64,000 nt of DNA from Lachnospiraceae bacterium (GTDB lineage Bacteria; Bacillota; Clostridia; Lachnospirales; Lachnospiraceae), in the NCBI GenBank assembly GCA_022791815.1, contig JAAVZU010000054.1, positions 1 through 64,000 on the forward strand. The letters run 5' to 3'. The notes below the pieces were generated by a model, which was not told the DNA's origin, ran no database searches, and saw nothing but the letters and a program-made list of their open reading frames with translations. The translations under genes and the position numbers were made by a program. Shown here piece after piece: positions 35,051 through 43,572 of the stretch; within the stretch, counting starts at the first letter, position 1; the number at the start of each line of letters is the position of its first letter.

Positions 35051-38000
35051 TTGAAGGATAAGATTACAAGATTATCAAGAGAACATTTTGAATATGAATT
35101 ACCAGAGATTATCTGCTCTGAGGAAAAGATCAGCATTGCAGTTGAGATTGGAAAGGTACATAAAGGAGTTTTAAAGTTAAAGAACAAAGAAGGAAGAAGT
35201 ATGAAGGGGTTAGTATATTCTTCCTCTCATTTGCTGTGTTTGGAAATAGAATCTTTTGATGGACATGAGGTAGAGATTGGTTATGAATTTCGGGCAACAG
35301 ATATTCGGACTAGGGATGAAATTTATGGGACGGTAAATATTGTCAGTTCTTGTGGAGAAAAGGAGATTCCATTTCAAGTAACAGTGTTGGAAAAATATGT
35401 GGAGGCTTCTTTTGGAGAGGTAAAGGATTTATTTCATTTTGCTAATCTGGCAAAGATAAATTGGTTAAAAGCAGTGAGTATATTTAAATCTAAGGAATTT
35501 GAAGAAATATTCCTACGTAAAGATTTAGAAAAGAAACTGTTGTATCGTGGATTATGTAAGAGTGATAATTCAGAACAGGCATTAGAGGAGTTTTTGGTAA
35601 GTATACAAAAAAAGAATGTTCCAAAGCTTTCTGTATTAAAGGAATTTTATAACTTTCAAGTACGAAAGGAAGATGTTTCTGAGGAAATTGTACTTCAGAA
35701 AGATAATTGGGGATATTTGGATATTGATATTTGGGCAAATCAGGAATTTTTAGAGATTGACCAGAAAAAATTAAATCAGGATTCCTTTATTGGGAATGAA
35801 GTAAAATTACAATTTCAAGTAAAGAATAAGAATCTGAGACCTGGAAAGAATTTTGCAAAAGTTATAATTAGAAATATGTACCAGACCATAGAAGTACATA
35901 TTGAGATGGAAAAGCTTGTAAAACATGTGGAGAGAGATTATGATGAAGTGAAAAGGAAACAGTATGAGATTGTTTTAATAAACAATTATATTAACTTCCG
36001 AAGTAATCGGATTGACACATTGGATTATATTACTGAAACACGTAATGCTGTTACCAAATTAGAGGCAATAGAGGCAGTAAAGCGAAATTTGGGGGATTTA
36101 GGATATTCCAGAAGATTAGATTTATACCAATTTCATTTATATATTGTGGAGGGGGCAGAAGAAAAAGCAAAGGCAATGTATGAATCCCTGAAACAAGAGG
36201 AACATTTATTACAAAAGAATACAATAGTAGATTATTGTGGTTATTTATATTTGAAGGCATTATATACTAGAAGAAAAGAAGATTTACAGACAGCATTGCA
36301 GGAAATCAGAGAGTGTTATAAACAGCATCCAGATTGTTGGAATTTATTATGGTTTCTTATTTTTTTAGATGAGAAATTAGATCAGAAGCCTGAAGAGAAG
36401 TTAAAAGTAATTAAAGAGCAGTATAGCAGAGGCTGTGTCAGCCCTGTCCTTTATTATGAAGTGTGCAGCGTGTATGAACAAGATCCTACTTTGCTTAAAG
36501 AATTAGATTCCTGCACAATTCAGAGCTTTAATATGGGAATAAAGCAGGATATGTTTTCTTTACCTGCTGCCATTCAGTATGCATATCTTGCAGAAAAAGA
36601 AAAAGGATATCATAGAATTATTTTCTCTAATTTAGTGACCTTATATAAAAAGTTTGAGGATAAACAGATACTAAGTGCTATTTGTAGTCTTTTGATTAAA
36701 TCGGATATGTCAAGCCATAATTATTTTCAATGGTATGAGATGGGGGTAAAGGAACGGCTGCATATTACCCAGCTTCATGAGTATTATATTTATGCCATTG
36801 GTGAGAATGATACAGGTATTTTTCCTAGAGAGATTTATATGTATTTTCTTTATAATGCAAATTTACCAGAAGAGAAGAAGGCATTTTTATATGCTAACAT
36901 TATTCAGCATAGTGATGAATTGTTTGATATTTTTGCTGAATACAAAGAACAGATTCATAATTTTACTATGGAGCAGCTATTTAAACATCATTTTAACCAG
37001 CATCTGGCAGTATTGTATAATATAGTTATAAAGGAAAATCAGATAACAGCAGATATTGCAAAACATTTTCCTTTTGTTTTGTTTAAACGGATGGTTACAT
37101 GTAACCATAAAGATATTGTAGGTGTATCAGTTGCTCATAAAGAATGTATAGAGGAGATTTATTATCCATTTGATAGAAATGGCAGGACATTTATAGATAT
37201 TTATACTGAACATGCAAAGGTATTCTTGGTTGACCGTCAGGGCAGAAGGTACGATACCAGTATACCAAAAGAAGAAAAAAAATTTACCAGCAGAAACCGT
37301 TATGCAGAAGCGTGTTATGAAAAGAATAAGACGAATGTTATGTTGTCTTTATATATCTATGAGCGAATAGAACGATATCAAAAGAGCAACATCAATGTGG
37401 CTGAGCTGCAGAATCATGTAAATAAAGATTTATTACAGCCAGAGTATCAGAAAAAATGGATAATGAATTTAATTCAACATTATTATGATAACTATGAGGG
37501 TGAGTCTTTAGAAAAACTTTTGATAGAAGTAGATTTGCAGAGTATGAGTAAGTCGGAACGCAATTTGATAATTGAGTATTGTATTATCCGGGGACTTTAT
37601 GATTTGGCGTTTGATCAGATTACAGAATATAGTTTTGAAGGAATTACAGTAAAAAGGCTTCGTGCTCTATGCTCAAAAACTATTAAAAAATGTGGTATGG
37701 AGAAAGAAGTACCCTTACTTTCTAAGATGGGATTTTATGTATTTAAAGCTGGAAAGTATGATGAAATAATTTTAGAATATCTGGTAAGATATTATCTTGG
37801 GACTACGAAAGATATGTTTTTGGTATGGAGAGAAGCCAGAGAATATGATATGAATACAGAAGAACTAGAAGAGAGGCTTTTAGGTCAGATTTTATTTGCT
37901 GAGAGTTATGTACAAGATGCTATGGCAGTATTTTTCTCTTTTTATGAAAAGGGAAAGAACAGAACTTTGATTAAGGCATTTATCAGTTATTATTCTTACA

Positions 38001-38638
38001 AATATTTTGTACGGGACAGAGTAATTGATGAGAGCTTTTTTGAGGTAGTAAAAAGAGAACTGCAGATTGAGCCTAATCGTGCTGCTCTGCTAGCTTTGTT
38101 AAAGTATTATAGTACTTTGGATAAATGGACAGAGGAGCAACGTACTTTTATTGAAATCGAAACAGAAAAATTGATTGAGGAGAGAATGGTATTTCCTTTC
38201 TTTCAAAAGTTTATACCAGAACTTCAACTGCCAAGGAAAATTGGTAATAAATATTATATAGAATATAAAACAAATCCCAAACATAAAGTTTTACTCCATT
38301 ATTTTTTGGAGGATGAAGAGATGAAGGAAGACTTTCAGGTAGAACAAATGGAGAATTTATATGAGGGAATTTTTGTTCGGGATTTTACATTATTTCATAA
38401 TGAAACTCTGCAATACTATGTGGAAGAAGTTCCCATAGAAGGAGAGCCGATTATAACAGAGAGTATTACAATCCGGGGTGATGAATTGCAAAGGGACGAA
38501 GAAGAGGATAAATATGGACAAATTAATATGATGCTTGTTGCAAGGGAAATGAAAGATGAGAAGACACTACTCAGTCTGATACGAAACTATGCAAAGACAG
38601 AATATGCAATGCGTAAAGTTTTTAAAGGGCTGGAATAG
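35051..38638 (+). CDS. DUF5717 family giant protein (about 1195 aa)
   Basis: A very large cytosolic protein of unknown function that I recognise as DUF5717-like. The N-terminal 110 residues look beta-rich ('EKISIAVEIGKVHKGVLKLK'), like an immunoglobulin-type sandwich. Residues about 110-1000 are mostly helical repeats in an alpha-solenoid/TPR-like pattern. The last about 150 residues return to a beta-rich module ('GEPIITESITIRGDELQ') and end in a short helix. No signal peptide or membrane segment. I favour TTG 35051, 5 nt after AGGTGG; GTG 35042 has no ribosome binding site. It is the first gene of a four-gene operon with an Hsp70-like protein, a TPR-like protein and a membrane coiled-coil protein. 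A scaffold role is inferred. Confidence 0.85.
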   Translation: MKDKITRLSREHFEYELPEIICSEEKISIAVEIGKVHKGVLKLKNKEGRSMKGLVYSSSHLLCLEIESFDGHEVEIGYEFRATDIRTRDEIYGTVNIVSSCGEKEIPFQVTVLEKYVEASFGEVKDLFHFANLAKINWLKAVSIFKSKEFEEIFLRKDLEKKLLYRGLCKSDNSEQALEEFLVSIQKKNVPKLSVLKEFYNFQVRKEDVSEEIVLQKDNWGYLDIDIWANQEFLEIDQKKLNQDSFIGNEVKLQFQVKNKNLRPGKNFAKVIIRNMYQTIEVHIEMEKLVKHVERDYDEVKRKQYEIVLINNYINFRSNRIDTLDYITETRNAVTKLEAIEAVKRNLGDLGYSRRLDLYQFHLYIVEGAEEKAKAMYESLKQEEHLLQKNTIVDYCGYLYLKALYTRRKEDLQTALQEIRECYKQHPDCWNLLWFLIFLDEKLDQKPEEKLKVIKEQYSRGCVSPVLYYEVCSVYEQDPTLLKELDSCTIQSFNMGIKQDMFSLPAAIQYAYLAEKEKGYHRIIFSNLVTLYKKFEDKQILSAICSLLIKSDMSSHNYFQWYEMGVKERLHITQLHEYYIYAIGENDTGIFPREIYMYFLYNANLPEEKKAFLYANIIQHSDELFDIFAEYKEQIHNFTMEQLFKHHFNQHLAVLYNIVIKENQITADIAKHFPFVLFKRMVTCNHKDIVGVSVAHKECIEEIYYPFDRNGRTFIDIYTEHAKVFLVDRQGRRYDTSIPKEEKKFTSRNRYAEACYEKNKTNVMLSLYIYERIERYQKSNINVAELQNHVNKDLLQPEYQKKWIMNLIQHYYDNYEGESLEKLLIEVDLQSMSKSERNLIIEYCIIRGLYDLAFDQITEYSFEGITVKRLRALCSKTIKKCGMEKEVPLLSKMGFYVFKAGKYDEIILEYLVRYYLGTTKDMFLVWREAREYDMNTEELEERLLGQILFAESYVQDAMAVFFSFYEKGKNRTLIKAFISYYSYKYFVRDRVIDESFFEVVKRELQIEPNRAALLALLKYYSTLDKWTEEQRTFIEIETEKLIEERMVFPFFQKFIPELQLPRKIGNKYYIEYKTNPKHKVLLHYFLEDEEMKEDFQVEQMENLYEGIFVRDFTLFHNETLQYYVEEVPIEGEPIITESITIRGDELQRDEEEDKYGQINMMLVAREMKDEKTLLSLIRNYAKTEYAMRKVFKGLE

Positions 38639-38655
38639 AAGGGAACGAAATAAAC

Positions 38656-39933
38656 ATGGCAGAGGAGAGAAGTTTACTGGTTGGTGTGGATTTATGTGAA
38701 GATTATTCACAAATTACCTGCTTTAGTATGGTAACTTATGAACCAGAGTCAATATGTCAGAATGGTAATGTAGAAAAGTATCGTATTCCAACAGCATTAT
38801 TTTACAAATCCGATACAGCCGAGTGGTTTTTTGGAGAGGATGCTATTGAAAGACATACCAACCAAAAAGGATTCCTAATTAAAAATATTATAGAGAAGGT
38901 TTCAAGAAAAGATTTAGTGGAAATTGAAGGGCATAAAGTGGAACCAGTGCTTTTATTAGAGAGATATCTAAAAAGACTTCTTGGCATGCTAAAGCCAGAG
39001 TACCCAAGTAAAACCATTCGCAAATTGGTTGTTACAGTAAGGGAAAAGAATATGATACTAATTAACCATATCTATCAAGCATTACAAAATCTGGGAATTA
39101 GCAAGGTAAGAGCTAGTGTACAAAATCATGAACAATGTTTTGTATCCTATGCACTGAATCAGCCTAAAGAACTTCGTGTGAATGATATTGTATTATTTGA
39201 CTTTGATAACAGAGGTCTTATGTTTTATCAGATTACAATAAACAGAAGAACTGTACCGCATACAGTGGTTATGAAAAGAAAAAGTTTTCTGGATACCTTA
39301 AATTATGAAATTTTATTAGATGATACTACAAAAGAAAATGTATCATATATATTTGAAAATATTGTAAGAAATGTACTTCATAAACAGCTTATTACAGCAA
39401 TATATGTTACAGGAAGCGGATTTGAAGGAAAATGGTGCAGGGATGTTTTGAAAGAATTTTGTGTGGGTAGAAGAGTATTTCTCGGACAGAATTTATATGC
39501 GAAAGGAGCTGGTTATGCAGCAAGGGAATTAGCTGGGGAAGGAAGGAGCGGAGAGTATCTTTATCTAGGTGAAGAAACTGTTACCGTAAATATTTCTATG
39601 CCGCTATTCACCAATCAAAGAACAGTGGAGTATCAGCTAATAAAAGCGGGAACAGCATGGTTTAATGCATCAAAGACCATTCAGTTTATTCCAGATGGTG
39701 AATTTGAAATTGAATTGATTGTAGAGAATGTGGCAGAGCATCGTGTAGAACGGCATTTAATTTCTATGGATGGATTATATCAGTTATCAAGAAAGACGAG
39801 AATTGAATTGTCTGTAGAATTTATGGATATAAAGACTTGCGTTGTTACCTTGCGGGATAAGGGATTTGGAGATTTATTTCCATCTTCAAACCGGATATGG
39901 GAAAAGATTTTAAATATCCAGACAAAAATGTGA
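38656..39933 (+). CDS. DUF5716-like protein with Hsp70/actin-type ATPase fold
   Basis: The 425-residue product has features of the actin/Hsp70 superfamily. A phosphate-1-like loop is 'VGVDLCEDYSQITCF' (about 9-23), and a DnaK-like 'FGEDAIE' follows. A second phosphate-like strand is 'IVLFDFDNRGLMFYQI'. An adenosine-site-like 'AIYVTGSGFEGKWC' (about 249-262) and the final 'GQNLYAKGAGYAAREL' (about 278-293) match the nucleotide-domain end of DnaK. Residues about 300-420 are a beta-rich region comparable to a substrate-binding domain. I associate it with DUF5716, but that assignment is from memory. The phosphate loops deviate from DnaK, so ATPase activity is uncertain. It starts 17 nt after the DUF5717 gene, with the ribosome binding site GAAGGGA. 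Confidence 0.82.
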   Translation: MAEERSLLVGVDLCEDYSQITCFSMVTYEPESICQNGNVEKYRIPTALFYKSDTAEWFFGEDAIERHTNQKGFLIKNIIEKVSRKDLVEIEGHKVEPVLLLERYLKRLLGMLKPEYPSKTIRKLVVTVREKNMILINHIYQALQNLGISKVRASVQNHEQCFVSYALNQPKELRVNDIVLFDFDNRGLMFYQITINRRTVPHTVVMKRKSFLDTLNYEILLDDTTKENVSYIFENIVRNVLHKQLITAIYVTGSGFEGKWCRDVLKEFCVGRRVFLGQNLYAKGAGYAARELAGEGRSGEYLYLGEETVTVNISMPLFTNQRTVEYQLIKAGTAWFNASKTIQFIPDGEFEIELIVENVAEHRVERHLISMDGLYQLSRKTRIELSVEFMDIKTCVVTLRDKGFGDLFPSSNRIWEKILNIQTKM

Positions 39934-39956
39934 TTGCAGAAGAGGAAGTTGTTGAT

Positions 39957-40793
39957 ATGGGGAAATTTATTTTATGTACTGGAATGCCAGCAAAGGAACC
40001 TTATTATTTTACATTAACTGGAACTAATGTGTATTCCATAGAAGAATTAGGATATTATCTATATCATAATATTTACACAGTACAGTTGGAAGACTTTAGT
40101 GAAAAGCTATTTAACTGGATACAATATGATTTGAACATGGAAGAGTTTGCAGACAAGTGCAGAGATATCAGGGAAAAAAGTGATGATATTAAAGATATTG
40201 TGGTAAGTATTCTTTGTGTAACGGATTATTTTACTAAACTAGAACTGGAAGGTTTAATTAAGACTATTGATAAGATAAATGGATTATCTTCCATTGAAAA
40301 GCAAAAAATAAAAGCAGATAACTTTTTGAAATATGAAGATTATGAAAGTGCAATTACCGAATATGAATGTATTGTTGCATCTGAGGAATCGTCTGTTTTT
40401 CCAGCAGAAAGTTTTGGAAATATTTTACACAATTTGGCAGTAGCACATGTTCAAGTAAAGGCATTTGAACGGGCAAAAGAGGAATTTAAAAGAGCTTATG
40501 AGTTGAATCATAATGAAGAGACAAAGAAAGAATTTTTCTTTCTATTAAAGCTACAAAAACAAGAGAAAGAATTTTTAAAGGAGATTCTAAATTTTAACTT
40601 ATCTCCAGAAGAGGTACAGGAATATTTAGGAGAATTAGAAGGAATCTTGCAGGAGGCAGAACAAGCAGCAGAGTATAAAAAGATTTTAAATCTTCCCAAG
40701 TTAAAAGACTCAGGAAAAGTGGGAGAATATTATTATGCTATTGATACAATGATATTTAATTGGAAACAGAAATATAAGAATGGAATGGAGTAA
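39957..40793 (+). CDS. TPR-like protein of the DUF5717 operon
   Basis: I do not recognise a named family. ATG 39957 is preferred: AGAGGAAG lies 9 nt upstream, and the gene then starts 23 nt after its neighbour. The upstream ATG 39897 would overlap the preceding gene by 37 nt. The product of 278 residues begins 'MGKFILCTGMPAKEPYYF' and 'VYSIEELGYYLYHNIY', a compact N-terminal module. Helical pairs at about 135-215 resemble tetratricopeptide repeats ('ILHNLAVAHVQVKAFERAK'). The end is helical and charged. No membrane segment. It probably mediates protein contacts within the operon's complex (inferred from TPR and context). Confidence 0.78.
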   Translation: MGKFILCTGMPAKEPYYFTLTGTNVYSIEELGYYLYHNIYTVQLEDFSEKLFNWIQYDLNMEEFADKCRDIREKSDDIKDIVVSILCVTDYFTKLELEGLIKTIDKINGLSSIEKQKIKADNFLKYEDYESAITEYECIVASEESSVFPAESFGNILHNLAVAHVQVKAFERAKEEFKRAYELNHNEETKKEFFFLLKLQKQEKEFLKEILNFNLSPEEVQEYLGELEGILQEAEQAAEYKKILNLPKLKDSGKVGEYYYAIDTMIFNWKQKYKNGME

Positions 40794-40795
40794 GC

Positions 40796-42085
40796 ATGGG
40801 TTTTTTTGATAGAATAAGAAAAAGAAACAGGAATCCCAAAGAAAATGTCTTGACAGAGAAAGAAGAAGAATTATTAGAAGAGGGCATAGAAAGAAGAATT
40901 CGGAAACAGCAGGAAAGTAAGGAGCAGACTCAAGAGGATGAAAGCATAGAAGATTATGAGCCGACTATTTCTTATGAGGACAGCCAGGAAGAAGAGTTCC
41001 CCATACATGGTACGCAAACAAGGGAAGAATATATACAGGCAATTATAGACAATTGTGAACAGATTATAGAGACAGAGCGGCAAACGAAACATGCAAAAAT
41101 AGAATATCAGGCAGTTACAGAATATTTATCTGATTTGCAGAAGATTGAGAGAATGGAAGTTGAAGAGAAAAAAAATTTAGAAGATGCCGCAGCTAAAGTA
41201 ATCCGATTTACAAAAGAACGGGAAAATTATCAACAAAAAGAGATTCATACCTCAAATCCGAGATTTCGTCCCCTACGGAATTATGAAGGAAATATTATGG
41301 AAGATTTAAAGCGAATGAGGGAACAAGAGGAATATAGTAAAAAAGTAAAAAATGACCTTCGTCAGCTTACTGCAGAGAGAGATTCCCTAAAGTATGAATA
41401 TAAAGAAGTCTTTCATAAGCAAGATACTTTGAAAAAGATAGCAATTGCTACCTTTGCTCTTGTTATCAGTTTGTTTGTGTTATTCTGGGTATTATCTGTA
41501 GGATTAGAACAAAGTATGGTAATTCCATACAGCATGACAGTTCTAATGGCAGCAGGAATTGCAGGATATGTTTTTTATGAATCCTATCGTAACCGTTACG
41601 ATCATGCATTAATAGGGAAAAAAATTAACCGTGCAATTGCTTTAACAAATAAAGTTAAAATTAAGTATATTAATAACACAAGTACTCTGGATTATAGTTA
41701 TAGTAAATATAATGTGGAAAATTCTATGGAACTGGAATATTTGTTAAAAGAATATACAAAAGCGAAAGAGCAGGAAAGAACTTATAGAAGCAATACAGAG
41801 AGATTAGATTATTATCGGAATAAAATAGTGAATATTTTAGAACATCACAAGGTAAAAGATTCTGAAATATGGATATATCAGGCTACAGCATTAGTAGACT
41901 CTGCAGAATTTGAAGGTATCAAAAAAAATTTAGAGGTAAGAAGAGAGAAACTAAAGGAAAAGATGGATTATAATCTTCAAGTAAAAGATGATTGTTTTTT
42001 GAGACTGCATCAGATTCTGGAGCAAAAGGAAGAACTTCGAGGTGAAGTTTTAAAGCAGCTAGAAAAATATCATATTGTACTATGA
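40796..42085 (+). CDS. Membrane coiled-coil protein of the DUF5717 operon
   Basis: 429 residues, family not recognised. The first about 215 residues are very charged and helical (Glu, Lys, Arg, Gln). Two adjacent hydrophobic segments lie at about 217-236 ('IAIATFALVISLFVLFWVLS') and 243-262 ('IPYSMTVLMAAGIAGYVFYE'), followed by about 160 residues of charged coiled coil. This predicts a membrane hairpin with both long arms in the cytosol. It begins 2 nt after the TPR-like gene and ends the operon. It may anchor the DUF5717/Hsp70-like assembly to the membrane. Its stop codon lies just before a structured repeat (42087). Confidence 0.78.
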   Translation: MGFFDRIRKRNRNPKENVLTEKEEELLEEGIERRIRKQQESKEQTQEDESIEDYEPTISYEDSQEEEFPIHGTQTREEYIQAIIDNCEQIIETERQTKHAKIEYQAVTEYLSDLQKIERMEVEEKKNLEDAAAKVIRFTKERENYQQKEIHTSNPRFRPLRNYEGNIMEDLKRMREQEEYSKKVKNDLRQLTAERDSLKYEYKEVFHKQDTLKKIAIATFALVISLFVLFWVLSVGLEQSMVIPYSMTVLMAAGIAGYVFYESYRNRYDHALIGKKINRAIALTNKVKIKYINNTSTLDYSYSKYNVENSMELEYLLKEYTKAKEQERTYRSNTERLDYYRNKIVNILEHHKVKDSEIWIYQATALVDSAEFEGIKKNLEVRREKLKEKMDYNLQVKDDCFLRLHQILEQKEELRGEVLKQLEKYHIVL

Positions 42086-42086
42086 A

Positions 42087-42164
42087 GGGCGAAAGCCTGG
42101 AATACGAATACAGTTGTTGATTGCGGAAGTGCGAAGCACGAAGCAATCAACTTTCATGTATGGT
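42087..42164 (+). repeat. Structured intergenic repeat, copy B (RNA-like)
   Basis: Starts 1 nt after the preceding stop codon. It contains GGC-GAAA-GCC (a GNRA tetraloop hairpin) and TTGATTGC paired with GCAATCAA around GTGC-GAA-GCAC. About 81% identical to 27018-27095. The flank to 42184 (TGGTGTTGCT..TTGACAGCA) has matches at 13960-13981 and 44957-44966. Confidence 0.65.
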
Positions 42165-42206
42165 GTTGCTTGTGTTGACAGCAAGTTCGTTTATTGTAAA
42201 TAATAC

Positions 42207-42237
42207 GTAACAGACCAGATACTGGCTGAATTGTTAC
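42207..42237. repeat. Short palindromic repeat, copy 2
   Basis: GTAACAGACCAG and CTGGCTGAATTGTTAC: GTAACA/TGTTAC and CAG/CTG pair. Less perfect than copies at 34995 and 58260. It ends 31 nt before the GNAT start codon. Confidence 0.55.
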
Positions 42238-42268
42238 AAGAATGCAGATAAGGAAGAGAAGTGGAATT

Positions 42269-42865
42269 ATGTGGTGGATAAAATTAAGTGCAGCAGGGAT
42301 AGTTTCTCTGCTCTTTCTTTTTTGGTTTATGAAAAAAAAGAAAGTTACAAGACAGATTCGTGTTACACCAATCCCTTATAAAGAGAATAATATAGAAAAG
42401 AATGGGATAAAAGAGAAAAAATATATTCGGATTCAAGTAAAGCGTAATGAGAAGAGACAAATTAATATTCGCTGCATGGATTTAGAAGGAAATAGCATTG
42501 GTGAACTTTTGGCAGTGTATTATAAAGAAGGGAGAGAAGGAGGGGAATACCAAAACAGCAATACTTTGCATTTAGAGCAGCTATATGTAAAAAAACAATA
42601 CCGAAGAAAGGGTATTGGGAAAACCATGTTTCAATATTTGATTCAGGAGATGAAGAAAATAGAGAGCGAGGAAGGCATGGCATTTCGTTATATCTATGGT
42701 GAGGTTGGAGAAGGAGGAAGTGATAATCCTAGAATTTCTCTGCCATTTTACCAAAAAATGGCAGAGAACGGTTTTGGAGAAGATGCTGTTTTATGTTATC
42801 AGCATACAAAGAAAAAAACATCAGAAGAATTGGACAGATTTACTTATTACATAAACCGGAAATAG
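42269..42865 (+). CDS. Membrane-anchored GNAT acetyltransferase
   Basis: GNAT enzymes transfer an acetyl group from acetyl-CoA to amines. The acetyl-CoA motif A is 'LYVKKQYRRKGIGKTMFQYL' (about 112-131). An N-terminal hydrophobic segment ('SAAGIVSLLFLFWFM') suggests a membrane anchor with the catalytic domain inside. ATG 42269 is chosen over 42242 because GAAGTGG lies 5 nt upstream, and no site precedes the earlier ATG. The product has 198 residues; the substrate is unknown. Its 3' end overlaps the convergent TetR gene by 26 nt. Confidence 0.83.
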   Translation: MWWIKLSAAGIVSLLFLFWFMKKKKVTRQIRVTPIPYKENNIEKNGIKEKKYIRIQVKRNEKRQINIRCMDLEGNSIGELLAVYYKEGREGGEYQNSNTLHLEQLYVKKQYRRKGIGKTMFQYLIQEMKKIESEEGMAFRYIYGEVGEGGSDNPRISLPFYQKMAENGFGEDAVLCYQHTKKKTSEELDRFTYYINRK

Positions 42866-43355
42866 TTTTTGCAATTATTTCCGGTTTTTCCTTTGTGCCA
42901 TTTAATATCCATTGCATAAAAATATTATAGAGTGCGCCAGCATAGTAATAGAGAGAATAGGTAAGTTGAGAGTTTTGTTGTTGAAATCCTGGTTGTTTTT
43001 CTATGTAATTATTTAGTGCATCTAAAAGTAAAAAGGATAAATTTGCTTTGTGAAGACACAGAGCAAAATCCCGGTAATTATAGAAGAAATTAAGACTATC
43101 TAAAATATGCTGGTAGCTTTGAAATTGAGTAGCATCAACTCTTGACAGATATTCTTTTATTATGTATTTCATATAGAAAGATAAGATTTCCTCTTTAGAG
43201 GAGAAATAACGATAATAGGACATACGGGAAACCCCTGCTTTTTTTGCAATATCTTTTATATGAATGGAATCAATAGTTGTGTGCTGCATAAGTGAAATTA
43301 AGGCTTCTGCAAGGCAGACCTGGGCAGAAACAGAATAATTTTTTGTATTTTGCAT
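42840..43355 (-). CDS. TetR/AcrR-family transcriptional regulator
   Basis: 171 residues from ATG 43355, preceded by GGAGA. The N-terminal helix-turn-helix is clear: 'IDSIHIKDIAKKAGVSRMS' then 'YYRYFSSKEEIL' (about 27-57). The C-terminal ligand-binding region is helical, with many aromatic residues. An earlier in-frame ATG at 43415 would add 20 residues but has no good ribosome binding site. It is divergent from the FabK/NMO-like gene, and a 17-bp palindrome lies between them, so it may control that flavoprotein and itself. Confidence 0.85.
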   Translation of the reverse strand: MQNTKNYSVSAQVCLAEALISLMQHTTIDSIHIKDIAKKAGVSRMSYYRYFSSKEEILSFYMKYIIKEYLSRVDATQFQSYQHILDSLNFFYNYRDFALCLHKANLSFLLLDALNNYIEKQPGFQQQNSQLTYSLYYYAGALYNIFMQWILNGTKEKPEIIAKTISGLCNK

Positions 43356-43437
43356 AGCATTCTCCAATCTGGTATATTTGTGACAAAAATAGTTCTTTTG
43401 TAAATTGTAACACACTTTGTCAAATGTTACAATATAC

Positions 43438-43454
43438 GTAGTTTTTAAAACTAC
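43438..43454. promoter_or_regulatory. Palindromic operator candidate for the TetR regulator
   Basis: GTAGTTTT-T-AAAACTAC is a perfect 8-bp inverted repeat in the divergent region. A second symmetric pair, TGTAAC..GTTACA (43406-43431), lies next to it. Both have sizes usual for TetR-type operators. Confidence 0.5.
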
Positions 43455-43572
43455 ATAACAAAATAAATGAAACTGTATTTTGGAGAATGTAAAACTTTGA
43501 ATTTATACATATATGAGAGATTTGTTTGACAGAAGTTTAGAAAAATGGCAAAGCAGAAAGGAAATAATATTT

